In this document: piece after piece, positions 9,084 through 18,444 of the stretch
Layout of the letters: every line of letters starts with the position of its first letter
How positions within the stretch are numbered: the first letter of the stretch is position 1
DNA from: Maritimibacter sp.
GTDB taxonomy: Bacteria; Pseudomonadota; Alphaproteobacteria; Rhodobacterales; Rhodobacteraceae
NCBI GenBank assembly: GCA_017792445.1
Contig: CP051232.1
Span: 558,001-622,000 of the forward strand
DNA length: 64,000 nucleotides
Direction: 5' to 3'
Translations under genes and position numbers: made by a program
Notes under the pieces: model-generated
Seen by the model: only the letters and a program-made list of their open reading frames with translations
Told to the model about the DNA's origin: nothing
Database searches by the model: none

Positions 9084-10316
9084 ATGCCAATGACACGTAA
9101 TAACAGTGTCCGTTTTCTGGACCGTTCCACACCGCCCCATATCTTCACGCTAATCGTGATGGCCAGCACCTCGGCGCTGACCATGAACATGTACCTGCCT
9201 TCGCTGCCAAAGATGACCGAACATTTCGGCACCGAGTATGCCGTGATGGCGCGGTCTGTGACGCTGTTCCTGCTGGGCAACGCGGTGCTGCAGCTGTTCA
9301 TCGGCCCCGTGGCGGACCGTTACGGCCGCCGTCCGGTGATGCTGGGCGGCCTCGCCATCTTCATCGTGGCCACCATTGGTTGCCTTCTGGCCCCCAACGC
9401 GGCGGTCTTCCTGACCTTCCGCCTGATGCAGGCGTTCATCGTGGTCGGCATGGTACTAAGCCGGGCCGTGGTGCGCGACACCAACGATCAGGCGAATGCG
9501 GCGTCGATGATTGGTTACGTCACCATGGGCATGGCCGTCGTTCCGATGCTGGCCCCGGCACTTGGCGGGCTGCTGGACGAATGGTTCGGATGGCAGGCGA
9601 ACTTCTACGCCTTCCTGCTGTTCGGCATCGCGACCTTCCTGCTGATCTGGGTCGATCAGGGAGAGACGAACCCGAACGCCGGCACAAGCTTTCGAGACCA
9701 GTTGCGCGACTATCCCGAGTTGCTGTCCTCGCCCCGGTTCTGGGGCTATGCGCTGGCGGCGGCATTTTCGTCTGGAGCGTTCTTTTCCTACGTAGGCAGC
9801 GCGCCGTTCGTCGGGTCGGACATCTTCGGCCTCAGCCCCTCTGCACTTGGCATCCTGTTCGGCGCGCCCGCACTGGGCTACGTGTTCGGAAACTACCTGA
9901 CCGCGCGGTACAGCGTCCGGATGGGGATCAACAAGATGATCATCGTCGGCTCGTCGATCTGCGCGGCGGGTGTGACGGTTTCGTTGCTGGTGTTCCTTGC
10001 CGGCTTCGGGTCCGCGTTCACCTTCTTCGGCTTCATGTGTTTCGTGGGCTTCGGCAACGGCATGGTTCTTCCGAACGCCATCGCCGGCACCCTGTCCGTC
10101 CGCCCGCACCTGGCAGGCACGGCCAGCGGCCTTGGCGGTGCGCTGATGATCGGCGGCGGCGCCGCGCTGGCGCAGCTTGCGGGTGAGATGCTGAGCGTCG
10201 AGACGGGCCCCTACCCGGTGCTCTGGATCCAGATCATCACCTCTATCCTCGGCGTGCTATCGATCGTCATGGTGATCCGGCGCGAGCGGCAACTGGGGAT
10301 TGCCGGGGCCGATTAG
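9084..10316 (+). CDS. MFS transporter, Bcr/CflA type
   Basis: 410 residues with twelve predicted membrane segments. The N-terminal block MYLPSLPKMTEHFGTEYAV and the loop GPVADRYGRRPVMLGG are the signature of the Bcr/CflA drug-efflux group (DHA1). A proton-driven exporter in the inner membrane; substrate unknown. The start is uncertain: ATG at 9084 and 9090 are both possible and neither has a strong ribosome site. It is divergent from pccB, sharing the PccR-type control region, and 43 bases upstream of pccR on the same strand, so its product could export an organic acid or other product of propionate metabolism; this is inference from position. Confidence 0.85.
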   Translation: MPMTRNNSVRFLDRSTPPHIFTLIVMASTSALTMNMYLPSLPKMTEHFGTEYAVMARSVTLFLLGNAVLQLFIGPVADRYGRRPVMLGGLAIFIVATIGCLLAPNAAVFLTFRLMQAFIVVGMVLSRAVVRDTNDQANAASMIGYVTMGMAVVPMLAPALGGLLDEWFGWQANFYAFLLFGIATFLLIWVDQGETNPNAGTSFRDQLRDYPELLSSPRFWGYALAAAFSSGAFFSYVGSAPFVGSDIFGLSPSALGILFGAPALGYVFGNYLTARYSVRMGINKMIIVGSSICAAGVTVSLLVFLAGFGSAFTFFGFMCFVGFGNGMVLPNAIAGTLSVRPHLAGTASGLGGALMIGGGAALAQLAGEMLSVETGPYPVLWIQIITSILGVLSIVMVIRRERQLGIAGAD

Positions 10317-10332
10317 CGCCTGCTAAACCCGT

Positions 10333-10349
10333 TTTGCTAATCTGCAAAG
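10333..10349 (+). promoter_or_regulatory. Candidate PccR autoregulatory site
   Basis: TTTGCTAATCTGCAAAG contains the perfect arms TTTGC and GCAAA separated by six bases, 11 bases before the pccR start and just before its ribosome site. It matches the upstream pccB element at 9014-9030 in 13 of 17 positions. A site this close to the start codon fits autorepression. Confidence 0.65.
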
Positions 10350-10359
10350 CGGAGGGGGC

Positions 10360-11760
10360 ATGCCGAAGCGGAAACTCTATGCCGGAGCCAAGCTGCGCGA
10401 ACTGCGCGGCAGGCTGGAACTGACCCAGAAGAGCTTTGCCGAGAAGCTGGGCGTTTCGCTGCCCTATCTGAACCAGATGGAGAACAACAACCGCCCGATC
10501 TCGGCGGCGGTTGTGCTGGCGCTGGCGCAAGAGTTCGGGTTGGACGTCACCGAACTGTCGACCGGTGATGCCGAGCGGATCGTGGTCGACATGCGCGAGG
10601 CGCTGGCCGATCCGGTCTTTGCCGAAAGCACCCCGCCGCTGGCCGACCTGCGGCTGGTCGCGTCGAACGCCCCGGCGCTGGCGCGGGCCTTCCTGTCGCT
10701 GCACCGCGCCTATCGCCAGACCCACGAACGGCTTGCCTCTCTGGACGAGGCGCTGGGGCGCGAGGGCAGCACGGTGCAGCCGTCTCCGTGGGAAGAGGTC
10801 CGGGACTTCTTCCACTATTGCGACAACTACCTCGACGCGATCGACCGCGCGGCGGAACGGTTTGCAACGTCCGGTGATACTTCGGGGGACATCCGTGACA
10901 CCGCGTCATCGCATTTGTCCGACCTCGGAATCACCGTGCGTTTCCAGAAGACTGGCGCGGTTCGCTCGTACGATCCCACGGGCAAGGTTCTAAGTCTGTC
11001 GGACCGCAGCCCGGCAGAAACGCAGAGATTTCAACTTCTCCATCAAGTCGCGCTGCTTTCACATAACGATCTTCTCGAAGCGACGCTGGACCTTGCGCGG
11101 TTCCAGACCGAAGAAGCGCGCGGCATCGCGAAGATCGGACTGGCCAACTATTTCGCCGGCGCCGCCCTCATGCCCTATGCCCGGTTCCTTGCCGCCGCGC
11201 AGGAACATCGCCACGACCTTGAAATCCTAGCCGACCGGTTCGGCGCCTCGATGGAACAGGTGGCGCACCGGCTGTCGACGATGCAAAGGCCCGGCGCCAA
11301 GGGCGTGCCGTTCTTCTTCGTGCGGGTGGATCAGGCCGGCACGATCACCAAACGCCACTCGGCCACGCGGTTGCAGTTCGCGCGGTTCGGCGGCGCCTGT
11401 CCGCTGTGGAACGTGCATCAGGCGTTCGAGCAGCCCGAAAGGTTCCTGCGCCAGCTTGCCGAAACGCCCGACGGGGTCCGCTATCTGTGCCTGTCGCGCG
11501 CGGTTTCGAAGCCCGGCGGCAGCTTCCACGCGCCGGTGCAGCGCTATGCCATTCAGCTTGGTTGCGAGATTCGCCATGCCGAGGCGCTGGTGTACGCGGA
11601 TGGGATGGACATCAGCCGCCGGACCGCTTTCGAGCCGATCGGCATCTCATGCCGGATCTGCGAGCGGCGGGACTGTCATCAAAGGGCCGTCCCGCCTTTG
11701 GAACGGCCCCTTAGCGTGGACCCCGACACGCGCGGGGTCCTTCCTTACAGGATCGGCTAG
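10360..11760 (+). CDS. pccR: Short-chain fatty acyl-CoA regulator (ScfR family)
   Basis: 466 residues. An XRE helix-turn-helix is at about residues 9-65 (LRELRGRLELTQKSFAEKLG, then SLPYLNQMENNNRPIS). The middle part corresponds to the IrrE-type domain and the C-terminal part to the ScfR/DUF2083 domain, ending in a conserved Cys set C-x2-C-x4-C (residues 431, 434, 439) that may bind a metal. Family members RamB, MccR and PccR control acetate or propionate assimilation, with acyl-CoAs proposed as signals. Here the gene is next to pccB, and both carry the same upstream inverted repeat, so control of the pcc operon and of itself is very likely. Its stop overlaps that of the convergent YdcH gene. 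Confidence 0.92.
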   Translation: MPKRKLYAGAKLRELRGRLELTQKSFAEKLGVSLPYLNQMENNNRPISAAVVLALAQEFGLDVTELSTGDAERIVVDMREALADPVFAESTPPLADLRLVASNAPALARAFLSLHRAYRQTHERLASLDEALGREGSTVQPSPWEEVRDFFHYCDNYLDAIDRAAERFATSGDTSGDIRDTASSHLSDLGITVRFQKTGAVRSYDPTGKVLSLSDRSPAETQRFQLLHQVALLSHNDLLEATLDLARFQTEEARGIAKIGLANYFAGAALMPYARFLAAAQEHRHDLEILADRFGASMEQVAHRLSTMQRPGAKGVPFFFVRVDQAGTITKRHSATRLQFARFGGACPLWNVHQAFEQPERFLRQLAETPDGVRYLCLSRAVSKPGGSFHAPVQRYAIQLGCEIRHAEALVYADGMDISRRTAFEPIGISCRICERRDCHQRAVPPLERPLSVDPDTRGVLPYRIG

Positions 11761-11766
11761 CCGATC
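11751..11766. repeat. 16-base perfect palindrome over two convergent stop codons
   Basis: GATCGGCTAGCCGATC is its own reverse complement. The central CTAG provides both TAG stops: pccR on the plus strand (11758-11760) and the YdcH gene on the minus strand (11759-11757). It could fold into a short hairpin in either transcript. Confidence 0.7.
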
Positions 11767-12008
11767 TCGGCCGGCGCGGCGAGGATGCGGTACAGTTCAT
11801 CCTTCAACGCCATCCGGCGCTTGCGCAGCTCCATCTCGGCCAGTTCTTCCATCGGCGCGACATTCGTTTCGGCCTGATACACCTTGCGGTTCAGCTCATC
11901 ATACTCGCCAAGCAGCCGGGCGAAGTGGGCGTTGCCCTGCTTGAGCTGGCGGATGCGGTCCGCGAATTCCGGGAATTCGGCGGCGAGTTCGTGCGGGACT
12001 TGGGACAT
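11757..12008 (-). CDS. YdcH-family (DUF465) small protein
   Basis: 83 residues, highly helical and charged, with the family pattern PEFADRIRQLKQGNAHFARLLGEYDELNRKVYQAE and the C-terminal LRKRRMALKDELYRIL. This is a coiled-coil hairpin of unknown biochemical role; the family is widespread in proteobacteria. The ATG at 12008 has an AGGAG site. An FNR-like box lies 57-70 bases upstream, suggesting oxygen- or nitric-oxide-responsive control. Confidence 0.9.
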   Translation of the reverse strand: MSQVPHELAAEFPEFADRIRQLKQGNAHFARLLGEYDELNRKVYQAETNVAPMEELAEMELRKRRMALKDELYRILAAPAEIG

Positions 12009-12064
12009 GTCCGTCTCCTCTCATTGGTCTGGACCGATCCTAGCCGCCCGACTCGGGGCGCTCT

Positions 12065-12078
12065 TTGACGCGGATCAA
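12065..12078 (-). promoter_or_regulatory. FNR/CRP-like box
   Basis: TTGACGCGGATCAA matches the FNR consensus TTGAT-N4-ATCAA at nine of ten defined positions. It is positioned 57 bases upstream of the YdcH start. The betA stop is on the other side, so YdcH is the only gene it can serve. Activation or repression cannot be told without the transcription start. Confidence 0.45.
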
Positions 12079-12098
12079 ATGAATGATGTTAACCGCAA

Positions 12099-13751
12099 TT
12101 ACCTTTGCGACACCTCCCACGCCGGGTTGATCCACGGCTGAAGGTTTTCCGGCGGCAGCGGGGTGCGGCCCAGCACGTGATCCGCGGCCTTCTCGCCGAC
12201 CATGATAGAGGGGCCGTTGGTGTTGCCGTTCGGGATGCTGGGAAAGACCGAGCTGTCTGCCACGCGCAGGCCGTCCACCCCGATCACCCGGCATTCCGGG
12301 TCGACCACGGCGGTCGGGTCGTCGCGGCGGCCCATGCGGGCGGTGCCGCAGGGGTGATAGGCGCTTTCGACATGCTCGCGGATCGCCTCGTTCAGCGCCT
12401 CGTCGGACTGGACGTCCGGGCCGGGCTGCAATTCGTCACCGGCATAGGGGGCGAAGGCGTCCTGCTGGAAGATCTCGCGGGTCAGGCGGATGCAGGCGCG
12501 GAAGTCGCGCCAGTCGTCTTCGTGGCTCATGTAATTGAAGCGAATCACCGGCGCGTCCGAGGGATCGGCGGACCGCAGGGTGACGGCGCCGCGCGATTTG
12601 GACCGCATCGGACCGACGTGGGCCTGAAAGCCGTGGCCGCCAGCCGCCGCCTGACCGTCGTACCGCACGGCGAGCGGCAGGAAGTGATACTGGATGTCGG
12701 GGTATTCCACCCCGGCGCGGGACCGGATGAACCCGCAGCTTTCGAACTGGTTCGACGCGCCCGGCCCCTTGCGGGCAAACAGCCACTGGGCGCCTGCGAG
12801 CGCCTTGCCGAACGGATTCCACCATGAATACAGGCTGACCGGCTGGGTGGCGCGCATCTGGATGTACATCTCCAGATGATCCATCAGGTTCTGCCCGACG
12901 CCCGCGCGGTCGGCGACGACCGGGATGCCGTGCTTTGCCAGTTCTGCGCCGGGGCCGATGCCGGACAGCATCAGCAGTTTCGGCGTGTTGATCGAAGAGG
13001 CCGACAGGATCACTTCGCGACGGGCGCGCAGCGTGACGGTCTTGCCTCCCTGCTTCACCACGACCCCGGTCGCGCGGCCATCCTCGATGACCACCTTCTG
13101 GGCAAGCCCCTGCACAAGGTGGCAGATCTGCCGCTGCAATGCGGGCTTCAGATACGCATCGGCGGCGGACCAGCGGCGGCCGCGCCAGATGGTGGCCTCC
13201 ATCGCGCCGAAGCCTTCCTGTTGTTCGCCGTTGTAATCTCGGGTGACGGGATAGCCCGCCTGTTCCCCGGCTTCGACGAAGGCCTGCACCAGCGGATTGT
13301 CCCGCGGTCCGCGCGAGATGTGCAGCGGCCCGTCGGTGCCGCGCCAGCTTGACGTCTCTGGCCCATGCCAGCTTTCCATCCGCTTGTAATAAGGCAGCAC
13401 CCCGGCATAGCCCCAGCCATCCGCGCCCATCTCGGCCCATGTGTCGAAGTCGCGCGCATGCCCGCGCACGTAGACCATGCCGTTGATCGAGGACGAGCCG
13501 CCGATCACCTTGCCGCGCGGCGTTGCCATCCGGCGGCCGCCAAGGTTAGGCTCGGGCTCGCTGGAATAGCCCCAGTCGTAGCGCTTCATGTTCATCGGAT
13601 AGCTCAGCGCGCCGGGCATCCGGATGAACGGCCCGGCATCGGTGCCGCCGAGTTCGACGATCAGCACGGAGTGCCCCGCTTCGGTCAGGCGAAAGGCCAT
13701 GGCGCAGCCCGCCGATCCGGCACCGACGATGACGAAATCCGCCTGCATCAT
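12099..13751 (-). CDS. betA: Choline dehydrogenase
   Basis: 550 residues, FAD-dependent GMC oxidoreductase that oxidises choline to betaine aldehyde, normally membrane-associated. The ADP-binding motif is at the N-terminus ([18 protein letters not shown]), the GMC signature [20 protein letters not shown] at about residue 82, and the catalytic His region HPCGTARMG at residue 466 with the second conserved polar residue in the NGNTNGP block near residue 508. It starts at ATG 13751 or 13748. It is the last gene of betI-betC-betB-betA, 15 bases after betB. Confidence 0.95.
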   Translation of the reverse strand: MMQADFVIVGAGSAGCAMAFRLTEAGHSVLIVELGGTDAGPFIRMPGALSYPMNMKRYDWGYSSEPEPNLGGRRMATPRGKVIGGSSSINGMVYVRGHARDFDTWAEMGADGWGYAGVLPYYKRMESWHGPETSSWRGTDGPLHISRGPRDNPLVQAFVEAGEQAGYPVTRDYNGEQQEGFGAMEATIWRGRRWSAADAYLKPALQRQICHLVQGLAQKVVIEDGRATGVVVKQGGKTVTLRARREVILSASSINTPKLLMLSGIGPGAELAKHGIPVVADRAGVGQNLMDHLEMYIQMRATQPVSLYSWWNPFGKALAGAQWLFARKGPGASNQFESCGFIRSRAGVEYPDIQYHFLPLAVRYDGQAAAGGHGFQAHVGPMRSKSRGAVTLRSADPSDAPVIRFNYMSHEDDWRDFRACIRLTREIFQQDAFAPYAGDELQPGPDVQSDEALNEAIREHVESAYHPCGTARMGRRDDPTAVVDPECRVIGVDGLRVADSSVFPSIPNGNTNGPSIMVGEKAADHVLGRTPLPPENLQPWINPAWEVSQR

Positions 13752-13766
13752 TCTTCCCCGATTGTC

Positions 13767-15221
13767 TTAATAAGGCGCATCCACGCCTCCCATACCCACG
13801 TAGACGGTCTTCAATTGCGAGAAATGTTCAATCGCGCCGAGACCGTTCTCTCGCCCGATGCCGGACTGTTTCGATCCGCCGAAACCGATCTCGACCGGCG
13901 TCAGGTTGTAGGTATTGATCCAGCAGGTGCCCGCCTCGAACGCCGCCGCGACGCGATGCGCGCGGGCGAGGTCGGCGGTGAACACGCCCGCCGCCAGCCC
14001 GAACGAGGTGGCGTTTGCGCGGGCAATGCCCTCGGCCTCGTCCTCGAAGGTGAGGACGCTGGCGACCGGGCCGAAGATCTCTTCGCGGGCAATCGACATG
14101 CCGTCGGTTACATCGGCGAAGACCGTGGGCTCGACGTACCAGCCGTCCCGTTGCACCCGCTTGCCGCCGGTGACCAGCGTCGCGCCCTCGGCGACGCCCG
14201 CCTCGATATGGCCAAGCACCTTCTGCAACTGCGCCTCGCTGACCAGCGGGCCGAAGTTCACCGCTTCGTCCAGCGGATCGCCCATGACAACGCCTTGCAG
14301 CCGCTCGGTCAGACGCTCAAGAAACGCCTCCTTGATGCCGGACTGCACGAACACGCGGGTGCCATTGGAACAGATCTGACCAGAGCTGTAGAAGTTCCCG
14401 AGGATAGCGCCCCCGACCGCCGCATCTAGATCGGCGTCGTCGAACACCAGCATCGGAGACTTGCCGCCAAGTTCCATGGTGACATGGCGCATCCCTTCCG
14501 CCGCGGCGGAATAAACCTTGCGGCCGGTGGGGACCGAACCGGTCAGCGAGACCTTGGCCACGCGCGGGTCGGTGATCAGTGCGGCCCCCACGTCGCCCCT
14601 GCCCTGCACCACGTTGAAGACGCCTGCCGGCGCGCCGGCTTCTGTCAGGATCTCGGCCAGGTTCAGCGCGCAAAGCGGCGTTTCTTCCGACGGCTTGAAC
14701 ACCATGGTGTTGCCGCAAGCCAGCGCGGGCGCGGCCTTCCATGCGGCGATCTGGGTGGGATAGTTCCATGCGCCGATGCCAACGCAGACGCCCAGCGGTT
14801 CGCGGATCGTGTAGGCCCAGTCGGACCCCAACTGCACGTGCTCGCCCCGTACCGCAGCCGCGATGCCGCCGAACCATTCCAGCGCATCGGCGGCAGAGGC
14901 CGCGTCGGCCACCAGCGTTTCCTGCAACGGCTTGCCGGTGTCGATGGTCTCGATCTCGGACAGTTCGCGGTTCCGCTCGCGCAGCAGGTCGGCGGCCCGG
15001 CGCAGCACGCGGCCGCGTTCGACTCCCGGCAGCGCGGCCCACTCGCGGCGCGCGGCTTCGGCGGCGGCCAGCGCCTGTTCGACGATGGCAGGCGTCGCGG
15101 CGTGCAAACGGGCGACCTTCTCGCCCGTAGCGGCATAGGTCACATCGATCGCGGCGCCGGCCGTGTCCTCGGCATAGGCGCCGCCGACATAGTGGCTGGC
15201 CTTGGGCTGTACGTTTCTCAT
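13767..15221 (-). CDS. betB: Betaine aldehyde dehydrogenase
   Basis: 484 residues; NAD-dependent oxidation of betaine aldehyde to glycine betaine. The aldehyde dehydrogenase motifs are present: [20 protein letters not shown], general-base Glu250 in MELGGKSP and nucleophile Cys284 in [10 protein letters not shown]. Near the C-terminus is the [19 protein letters not shown] block typical of BetB. The start at 15221 is five bases after the betC stop; the frame is open much further upstream but that part overlaps betC. Cytosolic. Confidence 0.96.
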   Translation of the reverse strand: MRNVQPKASHYVGGAYAEDTAGAAIDVTYAATGEKVARLHAATPAIVEQALAAAEAARREWAALPGVERGRVLRRAADLLRERNRELSEIETIDTGKPLQETLVADAASAADALEWFGGIAAAVRGEHVQLGSDWAYTIREPLGVCVGIGAWNYPTQIAAWKAAPALACGNTMVFKPSEETPLCALNLAEILTEAGAPAGVFNVVQGRGDVGAALITDPRVAKVSLTGSVPTGRKVYSAAAEGMRHVTMELGGKSPMLVFDDADLDAAVGGAILGNFYSSGQICSNGTRVFVQSGIKEAFLERLTERLQGVVMGDPLDEAVNFGPLVSEAQLQKVLGHIEAGVAEGATLVTGGKRVQRDGWYVEPTVFADVTDGMSIAREEIFGPVASVLTFEDEAEGIARANATSFGLAAGVFTADLARAHRVAAAFEAGTCWINTYNLTPVEIGFGGSKQSGIGRENGLGAIEHFSQLKTVYVGMGGVDAPY

Positions 15222-15226
15222 TTGTC

Positions 15227-16735
15227 TTACTCCCCGCGCGGAAAGCGCTTCGATTCTTCCAGCACGTTCAGGTCCATGTGGTTGCGCATGTACCGCTCGG
15301 ACGCGTCGCGCAAAGGCTGATAGTCCCACGGGTAGTACCCGCCCTGACGCAGCGCCTCGTAGACCACCCAACGGCGCGCCTGACTGGCGCGGACATCGGC
15401 ATCGAACTTGTCCAGATCCCACATTTCCAACGCCTCTTTCTTCAGAAGCGTCAGGGTTTCTTGATGATCTGCGGACTCCGCGAGGTTCTCCTGTTCGCGC
15501 GGATCGGCCTTGAGATCGAACAGCTGGTCGGGGTCCAGCCTGCAGAGGTTCAGCTTCCACCGCCCTTTGCGCAGGCAGACCATCGGCGCTTCGGTGCCCT
15601 CGGCCGCGTACTCGATCTTCACCGGGGCATCCCGCCCCTCACCGCGCGCGGCGGGCAGCAGGCTTTCGCCATCGGTCCACGGCATCACCTCGTCCATCGC
15701 CACCCCGGCGAGGTCGCACAGGGTCGGACAGACATCCATCGTAGAAACCGGCGTTTCGACCAGACCGGGTTCCAGCCCCGGCGCAGAGATCATCAGCGGC
15801 ACGCGGGCCGAGCCGTCGTAGAAGCTCATCTTGAACCACAGCCCCCGCTCACCCAGCATGTCGCCGTGGTCAGAGACGAAGACGACGATCGCCTCTTGCC
15901 GGGTATCTTCCAGCACCTGGAGGATCTGGCCGATCTTGTCGTCGAGATAAGAGATGTTGGCGAAATAGGCCCGGCGCGAACGTTCGATGGCGGTTTTGGT
16001 GATATCGAAGTTGCGCCAGTCGTTCGCGTCGAACAGCCGCTTGGAATGCTTGTCCTGCTGATCGTAGGGGATCGCGGGCAGTTCGGGCTGCAGGTGGTCG
16101 CAATCCTCGTACAGGTCCCAGTACTTCCGCCGCGCGACGTAGGGATCGTGCGGGTGGGTGAAGCTGGCGGTCAGACACCACGGACGCTTGTCCCCGCCGC
16201 GCGAGGCGTCGTACAGCCACGACATCGCCTGATAGGCGACGTCGTCATCGTACTCCATCTGGTTGGTGATCTCGGCCACGCCCGCGCCGGTGACCGAGCC
16301 CATGTTGTGATACCACCAGTCGATCCGTTCACCCGGTTTGCGATAGTCCGGGGTCCAGCCGAAATCGGCGGGGTAAATGTCGGTGGTCAGCCGCTCTTCG
16401 AACCCGTGCAATTGGTCCGGCCCGACGAAATGCATCTTCCCCGACAGGCATGTGCGATAGCCCGCGCGGCGCAGATGATGGGCATAGGTCGGAATGTCCG
16501 ACCGGAACTCGGCGGCGTTGTCATAGACGCCGGTACGGCTGGGCAGTTGCCCCGACATGAACGACGCCCGGCCCGGCGCGCACAGGGGCGAACCCGTGTA
16601 GCTGTTGGCGAATCGCACCGACCGATCGGCCAGCTTGCGCAGGTTCGGCGCATGCAGCCACTCGGCAGGGCCGTCCGGGAACAGGGTCCCGTTCAACTGG
16701 TCCACCATCAGGATAAGGATATTCGGGCCGCTCAT
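15227..16735 (-). CDS. betC: Choline-sulfatase
   Basis: 502 residues; hydrolyses choline-O-sulfate, an algal and fungal osmolyte, to choline and sulfate. The N-terminus carries the sulfatase metal site ([11 protein letters not shown]) and the motif C-x-P-x-R in [10 protein letters not shown], Cys52 being the residue converted to formylglycine. Further metal ligands are in [17 protein letters not shown] formylglycine-generating enzyme elsewhere in the genome is implied. The start overlaps the betI stop by four bases (ATGA), showing translational coupling. No signal peptide, so cytosolic. Confidence 0.94.
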   Translation of the reverse strand: MSGPNILILMVDQLNGTLFPDGPAEWLHAPNLRKLADRSVRFANSYTGSPLCAPGRASFMSGQLPSRTGVYDNAAEFRSDIPTYAHHLRRAGYRTCLSGKMHFVGPDQLHGFEERLTTDIYPADFGWTPDYRKPGERIDWWYHNMGSVTGAGVAEITNQMEYDDDVAYQAMSWLYDASRGGDKRPWCLTASFTHPHDPYVARRKYWDLYEDCDHLQPELPAIPYDQQDKHSKRLFDANDWRNFDITKTAIERSRRAYFANISYLDDKIGQILQVLEDTRQEAIVVFVSDHGDMLGERGLWFKMSFYDGSARVPLMISAPGLEPGLVETPVSTMDVCPTLCDLAGVAMDEVMPWTDGESLLPAARGEGRDAPVKIEYAAEGTEAPMVCLRKGRWKLNLCRLDPDQLFDLKADPREQENLAESADHQETLTLLKKEALEMWDLDKFDADVRASQARRWVVYEALRQGGYYPWDYQPLRDASERYMRNHMDLNVLEESKRFPRGE

Positions 16736-17313
16736 GTTACCTCCGCGATCACCAGGTCCAACAGGCGCAAGACCCGCCCGGCGGCGTCCTCGGGGGCCGA
16801 GTGGCCGGGATTCAGGGCGGCGCGGATATAGAGCCCGTCGATCAGCGCGGCCACCGTCTCGGCCGCCACATGCGCCCGGTCGCCCACAAGGGGGCGAAGG
16901 TCGTGAACAAGGTTCGACCGAAGCCGCCGCTGGTACACGGTCAGCAGCCGCTGGGCCCGGGGCGAAGATTGTGCCGCCACGTAGAAATTCAGCCAAGCGC
17001 TGACCACGTGGCCGGAAAACTGGCCGGATTCGAAGCTCGCGCGCACCACGGCGTCCAACCGCTCGCGCGGGGTGACGGCCTTGGTCAGGCGCGACTGCAC
17101 CGCCATGCCGTATTGCGTCAGGATGTGGCGCATCGCGGCAAGAAACAGGTCATCCTTGCCTCCGAAGTAGTGGTGCGCCAGCGCGGAACTGACGCCCGCA
17201 CGGCGCGCGATCCGGCTGACGGTCACGTCCAAAGTACCCGCCGCGCCGATCTCGTCGATCGTCGCTTTGACCAGCGCGGCCCGCCTGATAGGCTCCATCC
17301 CGAGTTTCGGCAT
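16732..17313 (-). CDS. betI: TetR-family repressor of the bet genes
   Basis: 193 residues. The N-terminal TetR helix-turn-helix is at about residues 25-55 (VTVSRIARRAGVSSALAHHY), followed by FGGKDDLFLAAMRHIL as in other BetI proteins. The C-terminal ligand domain contains WLNFYVAAQSSP, also typical. BetI represses the bet operon and is released by choline. It is the first gene of the minus-strand operon and divergent from choX; a matching operator lies between them at 17364-17380. Confidence 0.93.
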   Translation of the reverse strand: MPKLGMEPIRRAALVKATIDEIGAAGTLDVTVSRIARRAGVSSALAHHYFGGKDDLFLAAMRHILTQYGMAVQSRLTKAVTPRERLDAVVRASFESGQFSGHVVSAWLNFYVAAQSSPRAQRLLTVYQRRLRSNLVHDLRPLVGDRAHVAAETVAALIDGLYIRAALNPGHSAPEDAAGRVLRLLDLVIAEVT

Positions 17314-17363
17314 CCCGGCATCTCCGAAAAAAAGGTCTTGCCGAGCGAAGCTGAAGGAAGATT

Positions 17364-17380
17364 ATTGACTCGTCAATCAA
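17364..17380. promoter_or_regulatory. Candidate BetI operator between betI and choX
   Basis: ATTGACTCGTCAATCAA contains a perfect inverted repeat, ATTGAC-TC-GTCAAT (17364-17377). It resembles the E. coli bet operator as I recall it (ATTGAACGTCCAATCAAT). The position, 21 bases before choX and about 50 before betI, allows control of both directions. Confidence 0.7.
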
Positions 17381-17400
17381 TGAAAACCGGGGAGCTCACA

Positions 17401-18330
17401 ATGACCATCAAAACCGCCCTGTCCGCACTGGCCCTTGCAGCCGCTGCCGGCCCCGCCTTCGCCAACTGCGAAAGCGTCACTTTTTCGGATGTCGGCTGGA
17501 CCGACATCACCGCGACCACCGCGGCCACCACGGTGATCCTTGACGCGCTCGGGTACGAGACCGACGTGAAGGTGCTGTCGGTGCCGGTCACCTACACCTC
17601 GCTGGCCGCCGGTGACGTGGACGTGTTCCTCGGCAACTGGATGCCGACGATGGAGGCCGACATCGCCCCCTACCGCGAAGCGGGAACCGTCGACACCGTG
17701 CGCGCCAACCTCGAGGGCGCCAAGTACACGCTGGCCGTGAACAAGGCCGCGGCCGATCTTGGCATCACCGACTTCGCCGAGATCGCAAACTTCGTCGATG
17801 AACTGGACGGCAAGATCTACGGCATCGAACCCGGCAACGACGGCAACCGCCTGATCCAGTCTATGATCGACGAGAACGCCTTTGGTCTCGACGCGTTCGA
17901 GGTCGCGGAAAGCTCGGAACAGGGCATGCTGGCGCAGGTCGAACGTGCCACCCGCCGCGAAGAGCCGATCGTGTTCCTTGGCTGGGAGCCGCACCCGATG
18001 AACGCCAACTTCGAGATGTCCTACCTGACCGGCGGCGATGACTATTTCGGCCCGAACCTTGGCGGCGCCACGGTCTATACGAACACCTCGGCAGGCTTCG
18101 TCGAGGAATGCCCGAACGTCGGCAAGCTTCTGGAAAACCTCGAGTTCTCGCTGGCGATGGAGAACGAGATCATGGGCGCGATCCTGAACGACGGCGAGGA
18201 TGCGGAAGATGCGGCGGCGGCTTGGCTGAAAGCCAATCCCGAGCCGCTGGACGCATGGCTTGACGGCGTGACCACGCAGGATGGCGGTGACGCCATGGAA
18301 GCGGTGAAAACCAGCCTTGGCCTGATGTAA
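17401..18330 (+). CDS. choX: Choline ABC transporter, substrate-binding protein
   Basis: 309 residues with a signal peptide (MTIKTALSALALAAAAGPAF, cleavage likely before NCES). The mature protein is of the OpuAC/ChoX type: VGWTDITATTAATTVILDAL, GDVDVFLGNWMPTM and WEPHPMNANFEM, with Trp and Tyr residues expected in the aromatic box that holds the choline ammonium group. Periplasmic. The ATG at 17401 has a GGGGAG site; the longer frame from 16801 overlaps betI and is not real. choW and choV follow only after an opposed gene. Confidence 0.94.
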   Translation: MTIKTALSALALAAAAGPAFANCESVTFSDVGWTDITATTAATTVILDALGYETDVKVLSVPVTYTSLAAGDVDVFLGNWMPTMEADIAPYREAGTVDTVRANLEGAKYTLAVNKAAADLGITDFAEIANFVDELDGKIYGIEPGNDGNRLIQSMIDENAFGLDAFEVAESSEQGMLAQVERATRREEPIVFLGWEPHPMNANFEMSYLTGGDDYFGPNLGGATVYTNTSAGFVEECPNVGKLLENLEFSLAMENEIMGAILNDGEDAEDAAAAWLKANPEPLDAWLDGVTTQDGGDAMEAVKTSLGLM

Positions 18331-18362
18331 GGCCCCGCTTTGCTGCAATCCGTTATCGAGAA

Positions 18363-18411
18363 CGCGGGGTACAAGTCCCCCCGCGTGGATCGGGGCGCCA
18401 AAGGCGCCCCG
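18363..18411. terminator. Two hairpins between choX and the convergent hydrolase gene
   Basis: Stem one: CGCGGGG (18363-18369) with CCCCGCG (18379-18385). Stem two: CGGGGCGCC (18391-18399), loop AAA, GGCGCCCCG (18403-18411). The gap between two convergent stops (18330 and 18445) is where terminators are expected, but neither stem has a T-run. Confidence 0.5.
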
Positions 18412-18444
18412 AGACTTCCCGAAAGAGCAAAGTCCGTCGGCGGC

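Noticed and set aside
15278-16831. Long plus-strand open frame opposite betC
   Set aside because: Antisense shadow; betC has the full sulfatase signature.
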